Assembly: GCA_003640385.1 (NCBI GenBank)
Contig: RCAB01000168.1
Location: 1 to 64,000, forward strand
From: Setaria digitata
Taxonomy: Eukaryota; Nematoda; Chromadorea; Rhabditida; Setariidae
DNA length: 64,000 bases
Reading direction: 5' to 3'
Position numbers and translations under genes: made by a program. The notes below the pieces were generated by a model. It ran no database searches and had not been told where the DNA came from. It saw only the letters and a program-made list of their open reading frames with translations. Below, piece after piece: positions 59,001 to 64,000 of the stretch (positions are counted from its first letter, which is position 1; the number at the start of each line of letters is the position of its first letter).

Positions 59001-62000
59001 TCGGAATATAAGATTTATGTAGTCTTTCCGAGTAGTGGTTTTTTTTGGCATTCGCATTTTTAAAACTGCGCAGATTTACTTTGTCAGTTCATTGTGTATG
59101 TATACTTGGGAGTGGATGGTAATTGTTGCAGCTTGAAATATGTGTTATACAAAAAGTGTTGCCACTTTAAAGCTTGAAATAGCTAGCAGCTAAGCGCGGT
59201 TCTCTTTGTTCAGGACGTTATGACAATGTTCAACAATTGCTACACGTACAACCCTCCTGAGTACGGGGTTTATATGATGGCGAAGAACCTGGAACAGTAC
59301 ATCCTCACCAAACTCGCAGCGATGCCCCCGGAAGTAAGGCTTTTTAATTATTCATTAGCTCTGTTTTTGCTCGTTTTCAGGATTTTGAGTCCATTTTTTC
59401 CAACTGCTACAAATTCAACCAAAATGAGGACGATGTATCACTTATGTGCAAGAATGTGGAAAATTTGTACAGAGAAAAAATGAAACTGCTACCGCCCCAG
59501 GTACTTTTGAATCCTTCACACCGTGCGGTAAATACAGTTATGGCACAGGTTTGTGAAGTTCTTTTTTATTATCTTGTGGTCACAGCTTCATTTGTATGTT
59601 CCTCTTCGATGTACTTTTTGTGTCTTCAGGAAGTAGAAATACCGCGCCCAACAGCTAAGCGAGCTGCCGGTAAATCGAAGAAATCTACTGGCCGTATTCC
59701 AGTTGTCAAAGGAGGTAGTTTCAATCCTAAATGTGGTTTTTTCTTCATGATATAGTCTTAATTCATTAGTTCATTTATTTTAATCCCAGGAAGTCGTGAG
59801 TCGTCCGTTTCCGTGCAACGGGGAGCTGCTGATAGCTCATCAATCTTGGATGCTACAGCCAATGGAGGTGTTCATGCTTCTGCTTCAGCTGCCGTAGATG
59901 ATGTTCATCCAACTTCGTCGCAAGCACCTGTGCAGCCTGTTCTTCCTTCGAAGGTTTGTTTATTTTTCGTTTTAAAATTTTGGTTTTGGGATAAATTTTG
60001 TTGTGGAGGGTCATTCCACCATTAGAATATGCGAGAATGTGGCTTTTCGTTTAACATATGGTTACCACTTTATTGTAATTTCTCATTGGGGAAATAAGCG
60101 TGATCTTTAAGTTTTCTTATTGGTTAGTATTTTAGGTGCAAAAAGGTGTCAAGCGCAAAGCAGATACAACAACATCCTTTGGTGATGACGTTGTAAGCGC
60201 AAAAATTGCAACACGCCGAGAATCAGGGCGGCCACCGAAAAAGCCAAACTACTTCATCGATTACAATCAGTTAAAGCCACGTTTTAAGGGAAAACAAACT
60301 GAACAGATGAAATTTTGTCAGCGCCTCGTCAATGAATTATTTACAAAGGTTTTGAGTATCATTCATATTTCTATAACGCTCATAATCACAGTCGTGTTTT
60401 GCCGTGTTTCTGGAAAACAATATCTGAACTGATCATTTTGTATTTGCATTTTTGGCTTGGCTGTGACTTTAATACACTAAATAATTCAGGTACATTTGCT
60501 TTAGGAAGATGTTGTGAGGTGTTCATTTTTTGTCTTGTACCCTCAGAGATTTACGTAAAATGTATTTAGAAGTGTAAGTCATTTACTTGGCCCTTTCTCG
60601 AGCCAGTGGATGTGGAAGGTTTGAAATTGGAAGATTACTATGATATCGTGAAAAATCCGATGGATCTGGGTACTATCAGGTAATGTGCTGTCCAGGTGTT
60701 TTGTTTCCAGTGTCGTTTTGAAATGTTAACTGCCCTTTACAGCTATCGTTTTTCTATGCATAATGTTTGGTGATGTATTGTTCAATTTATTTTTCCTTTG
60801 TGAGATATTTTTTTTTGTATTACTGCTTATTCTTGATGGAATATCCAGCTATTATTCCATTTTTAAGGAGAAAATTGGACGCCAAACAGTATGCTACACC
60901 AGAAGAATTACGGGCAGATGTCATTTTAGTTTGCGAGAATTGCTATAAATACAACCCATCGTCAGACCCTATCCATCAGCATGGCCGAGCCCTTCAGGTT
61001 GCTTAATGGGTCATTTCAGAAATTGTGGTGTATTTGATTTGTTTTAATGAAAAGATTTTTCAGAAATATTTTGAAGAAAAGTGGCGCCAGATGCCGGAGG
61101 AGCCACCTTTAGTTGATGAGGGAGCGACATCAGCAGCAGCAGCAGCAGCAGCAACACCAGTGTTGACAGCAGCTATTCCAGCACCAACAAGTCATGTCAC
61201 ACCACCAGCCCATACTGCTACACCTGCTATAGTTAAGGACGATGCAGTGGTAACTGGTCTTCCTCTGGTGCCACTGGACGTTTCATCGGGTGTTATTGAC
61301 AGTGATGAACACATTGATCTCATTTTACTTGCTCTACAAACCGAAACTGCCAAATGTCAAGAAAAAATATCCGAGCTTCAGCGTCATTCTCAGGAAATTC
61401 TGTCATTGAGGTTATATTTTTAATGGTTTTGAAATCCTCTCCATATTATGGTCATGCTGAAAATTCAAAATGAGCAATTTCTTAGTGCTAATTTTGATTC
61501 TTTTGTAGGCTGAAACGAAGGGAAGCTCAGGCAAATCACTTACCGGTCCCAGTACTTTCGGCGGCCACTGTTGGCACCCTTCAGTCTTTGGTTTCAACAC
61601 AGTTTTCCTTCATCACGAGTAGCCCATCTCCATTGATGAAGTCGTCCACCCCATATCCTGTCAGTAGTGGGTCCTCATCTGGCTCACGTAAAAAGCCTGG
61701 CCGCCCTGCAAGGACTTATCAACAAACCTCAGCATTGCCTGGAGGGCTACGTACGAATAATGTTACCGCGGAGATATCACCTCCGGATCGAGAACCCAAA
61801 CATGAAATAAATTCACCGTTGAACAAGACTCCTGCTCACCAGCGACCAGTCCAAAATTCAGTGCATGTGACTGCCACAGGTGTGCGTACAGCTACAGCAG
61901 TTCCCTCTCAAGGAACACCGCAAAAAACTTCGGAGCAGACTGCGCAGGCAGCAGTAGCTCGTAAGCGTGGTCGGCAGCCAGGCTCCAAGAATAAACCAAA

Positions 62001-63111
62001 AGCAGATGCTACACAACCAGGTGTGGCGGTTGCAGATGCTACATTGCGACAGTCTGGATCAAGGAGAGTGCGGGAAGATTATGATTTTGATTCGGAAGAT
62101 GAACGTACTGCAGAGCCAATGAGTTACGATGAAAAGAGACAACTTTCGCTGGATATCAACAAACTGCCGGGTGATAAGCTTAGCAGCGTAAGTTTCTTAT
62201 GAATTGAATCGGAAGTTTGTTTATATAGTTTTTTAAAGCCATATTTATTGATCATGCGATGTGGAGGTATTTTAAGCGGATTATAATCCAGAATTATTGA
62301 AAGTTTCTTCGTCAATCGTGATATTTATTGTTGAGCTGTTAATTTTTGTATTTGATTTGTTGGTATCCACAATTGTTCTGACTTCTATTTAATGTTTTAT
62401 TAGTTTATTTTTTTCAGGTTGTTAGCATCATTGAATCCAGAGAACAGCTTCCAGGTTTTAACCCAGAAGAAATCGAGATTGATTTTGAAACGCTGAAGGC
62501 AACAACGCTGCGTGAGCTAGAAGCATTTGTTGCTGCTTGCTTGAAGAAGAAACCAAGAAAGCCTTACAGTAAGTTTAGTTTTCTTTCAGCTATTTCTTTC
62601 TTCATTGAGGCATTGAGGATATAGTATTCGATTTCTTAAAACTGTGTTAATGATACTTGTTCCAGCACCGAAATCGCAGAAAGAAGTTGAGATTAAAAAA
62701 CGAGAGCTGGAAGAGAAAATCAAAGGCTTGGGTGGAGTAATCACTTCTGCTCCTGTATCTATAGGTTAGTTTTTTTGTGTTGGATGAAATTTTCTGAATA
62801 TAATTTCTGATTGATTGAAAGTTGCATGACTCATTGGGTTGTTACCTAGTTTTTGGTTAACCTTATTTACTTATTCATTTATTTTTATTTGTTTGTTTAT
62901 TTGTTTTGCTTTATTCACAGGTTATTTATTTTGTTGTCCGAGAAATTTCATTTAATACGTTAGAAATCTTTCAGCACAAAATGGTGCGCGAACAGAACCG
63001 ACAAGCACGGGTAAAGGCGACGAGCCGTCGTCTTCAGAATCCTCTTCCAGTGAAGATGACTCATCGTCGGATTCGTCATCTTCAGATTCTTCAGATAGTG
63101 AATCAGGTTAG
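56099..63111 (+). CDS. bet-1: BET-family double-bromodomain protein (BRD4 / BET-1-like)
   Basis: Chromatin reader that binds acetylated histone tails and promotes transcription. Exons: 56099-56371, 56509-56679, 56826-56921, then 59214-59333 or 59381-59500, 59630-59714, 59790-59953, 60136-60348, 60570-60679, 60868-60997, 61064-61410, 61509-62187, 62418-62568, 62666-62764, 62975-63111. With one of the alternative pair, 924 aa. BD1 spans about 110-220 ([20 protein letters not shown], pocket Asn at 193). The conserved GVKRKADTT motif begins exon 7. BD2 spans about 345-470 ([32 protein letters not shown]). An Ala run and the AT-hook-like RKKPGRPAR and [12 protein letters not shown] follow. The ET domain is at about 779-848 ([37 protein letters not shown]). 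The tail is Ser/Asp/Glu-rich. ATG 56099 sits directly after a TTTGCAG acceptor; an in-frame ATG at 55982 is a weaker alternative. A longer 3' isoform may continue past the window. Confidence 0.95.
56922..59213 (+). other. BET intron 3, 2,292 nt, ahead of the alternative exon pair
   Basis: By far the longest intron of the gene. I found no further bromodomain-like exon in it. It contains the minus-strand open frame 57845-58366 (separate entry). Long flanking introns are common around regulated exons, so this intron is the likeliest place for splice-control elements. Confidence 0.5.
57845..58366 (-). CDS. hypothetical antisense single-exon ORF inside BET intron 3
   Basis: An ATG-started 173-codon frame, unusually long for AT-rich intron sequence. 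The product begins [20 protein letters not shown], is basic at the N-terminus and has alternating hydrophobic segments ([18 protein letters not shown]). I recognise no family, and there is no supporting promoter or poly(A) evidence. A chance open frame is the leading alternative; conservation in related species would decide. Confidence 0.2.
   Translation of the reverse strand: MANLQGKKKSCMLKKWQHKSSATTENRSAFDITITACRGRPYNRSSILNYVKMIHHLFFDSHISHILDGNEFLISFRHFPNIYKQACTCTVMTSFPCTGIHGLLHIQILDYLENSRYSAAFLLRIIHTIQTLYIIQVQLTESIQGKMQFNTMFRVSGILQKLKNNAAIEFTTF
59214..59333 (+). other. bet-1: BET alternative exon 4a (BD2-like pocket rim)
   Basis: A 120-nt phase-0 exon after TTTGTTCAG and before GAA|GTAAGG. 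It encodes 40 residues from [18 protein letters not shown] to AAMPPE: helix B, the BC loop and helix C of bromodomain 1. It keeps the acetyl-lysine-binding Asn (CYTYN). After that Asn the loop reads PPEYGV, as in BD2 of BRD4 (PPDHEV), with Tyr at the position of BRD4 His437. Confidence 0.85.
59381..59500 (+). other. bet-1: BET alternative exon 4b (BD1-like pocket rim)
   Basis: A second 120-nt phase-0 exon after CTCGTTTTCAG and before CCCCAG|GTACTT. It encodes 40 residues from [18 protein letters not shown] to KLLPPQ. It occupies the same part of bromodomain 1 as exon 4a, with about 15 of 40 residues identical by hand count, including the pocket Asn. The loop reads QNEDDVSLM, like BRD4 BD1 (KPGDDIVLM), keeping both acidic rim residues. 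It splices in frame from exon 3 and into exon 5 (EVEIPRP). The intron from 4a is only 47 nt. Confidence 0.85.
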
Positions 63112-64000
63112 AGCGTTATTTGACAAGGTGACATAAATTTTAATTTTCAGCTCTCATATTTTTTCTCTTTTTTGTTTTCTCATGTCCATGTGATCTTGTT
63201 TTTAGAACTCATTTCTTCTACTTACCTCATTAGCATTTTGTTGTAATTTAGATTGTTTAGTTCAGGCTTTAATTAATTTTTCTGAACCATTAATATCGAA
63301 CTGCATCATTAGTAAAGGATTTAACACTTGATTCTGCAGTATTAATTGTTGACTTTTAGTATAATAGAAAGGGCAGTTTTGTAAATTAGAAAGGCTCGAT
63401 TATCGAAGAAGTGTGATAATTTATTCATGTAAGATTGTGCCCGTAAGTGCAATATCTACAACAGGCAACACAGTTGCATGCAAATCTCTCGCTGTAAACG
63501 GTGGTTGACGCTTGTCATTAGGGAAAGGTTCTTTCTTTTTTTTTTCTCTTTTTTTTTTTTAAAGCAGCACAGAAAATGGCATAAAAGTTAAATTGAGACA
63601 AAGATGTTAAGGACAAAAAATCGCAGATCTGTGATTCGCTGTCACCTTTACACAAATCGCAGTAAATTACCACGCCAGTAATTTCATTATTTCCAGTAAA
63701 CGATGATAGTTATGTTTTCGAAATTTTTTACTGACCAACCTTTCCTTCTGGATGTTTTAATTTTTTGCACATCACTTTTTAGACTTATTCATCCATACTT
63801 AGTGTTTGGCGGGATAGTATGTCAAAAAAGGAAGTGATTGTTTGTGTTGGTAACCTGAAGTGGAATTGCACTTCCGGGAAAGGGTTTATGTTGTACTTGG
63901 TATACCTTTTAAATTTAAAACAAGTTGAGAAGTGAAAAGACAATCCAGGAATTGTTATTTGGATTTCTTTTGTGGTTATTTCCTTTACTTTTTGTGATGT
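63112..64000 (+). other. BET 3' UTR or downstream intron, to the window end
   Basis: AT-rich sequence with poly-T tracts near 63535-63560 and no recognisable exon. If the gene ends at the TAG at 63109-63111, this is its 3' untranslated and downstream region. If exon 14 uses the possible donor TCAG|GTTAGA at 63106, it is an intron of a longer isoform. Confidence 0.4.

Noticed and set aside
62906..63136. Arg-rich 76-codon frame at the BET 3' end
   Set aside because: Wrong frame. The phase coming from exon 13 requires the frame reading Ser/Asp/Glu-rich [17 protein letters not shown], typical of BET proteins.

Overview
The window is nuclear DNA of a multicellular animal, most likely a spirurid (filarial-type) nematode. 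It is AT-rich. The genes are split into many small exons by introns of about 50 to 2,300 bases, with pyrimidine-rich TTTCAG-type acceptors. The encoded proteins are metazoan families whose relatives I recognise. The species cannot be named from the sequence alone. Exon borders were called by eye from splice consensus, family conservation and unbroken reading-frame phase; in every recognised gene the exon lengths add up to a whole number of codons. They remain predictions without transcript data.

Layout. 1-14192 is a long stretch with no convincing gene, upstream of an odd-skipped family zinc-finger gene (14193-16331, +). A RECQ1-type DNA helicase follows (18114-23824, +). About 0.5-0.6 kb further on, same strand, is a dimethylarginine dimethylaminohydrolase (DDAH) homologue that has lost its catalytic residues (24306-26473, +). 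The Flower/CACFD1 membrane protein gene (28278-29336, -) faces it tail to tail. MED14, the Mediator backbone subunit, fills 31224-40232 (-, 25 exons). A 2.1 kb divergent promoter region separates it from INTS6 of the Integrator complex (42373-49621, +, 17 exons). INTS6 converges on the AAA+ ATPase gene RUVBL2/reptin (51162-54198, -, 8 exons). A second divergent promoter region of 1.9 kb leads to a BET double-bromodomain gene (56099-63111, +). The window ends in or beyond its 3' part.

How the genes relate. Five of the eight genes act directly on nuclear transcription: odd (sequence-specific factor), MED14 (Mediator), INTS6 (Integrator), RUVBL2 (INO80/SRCAP/TIP60 and R2TP) and BET (acetyl-histone reader). 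Four of them form two head-to-head pairs that may share promoters.

Most notable observation. The BET gene carries two consecutive 120-nt, phase-0 exons (59214-59333 and 59381-59500). Each encodes a complete alternative for the acetyl-lysine-pocket half of bromodomain 1. They are separated by an intron of only 47 nt. One looks BD1-like and the other BD2-like at the pocket rim. This predicts mutually exclusive splicing that swaps the histone-reading surface. Other points of interest are the DDAH pseudoenzyme, a palindromic micro-exon in odd, a decayed copy of the RECQ1 terminal exon inside its last intron, a frame-required GC-AG intron in MED14, a candidate poison exon in Flower, and several local duplications.
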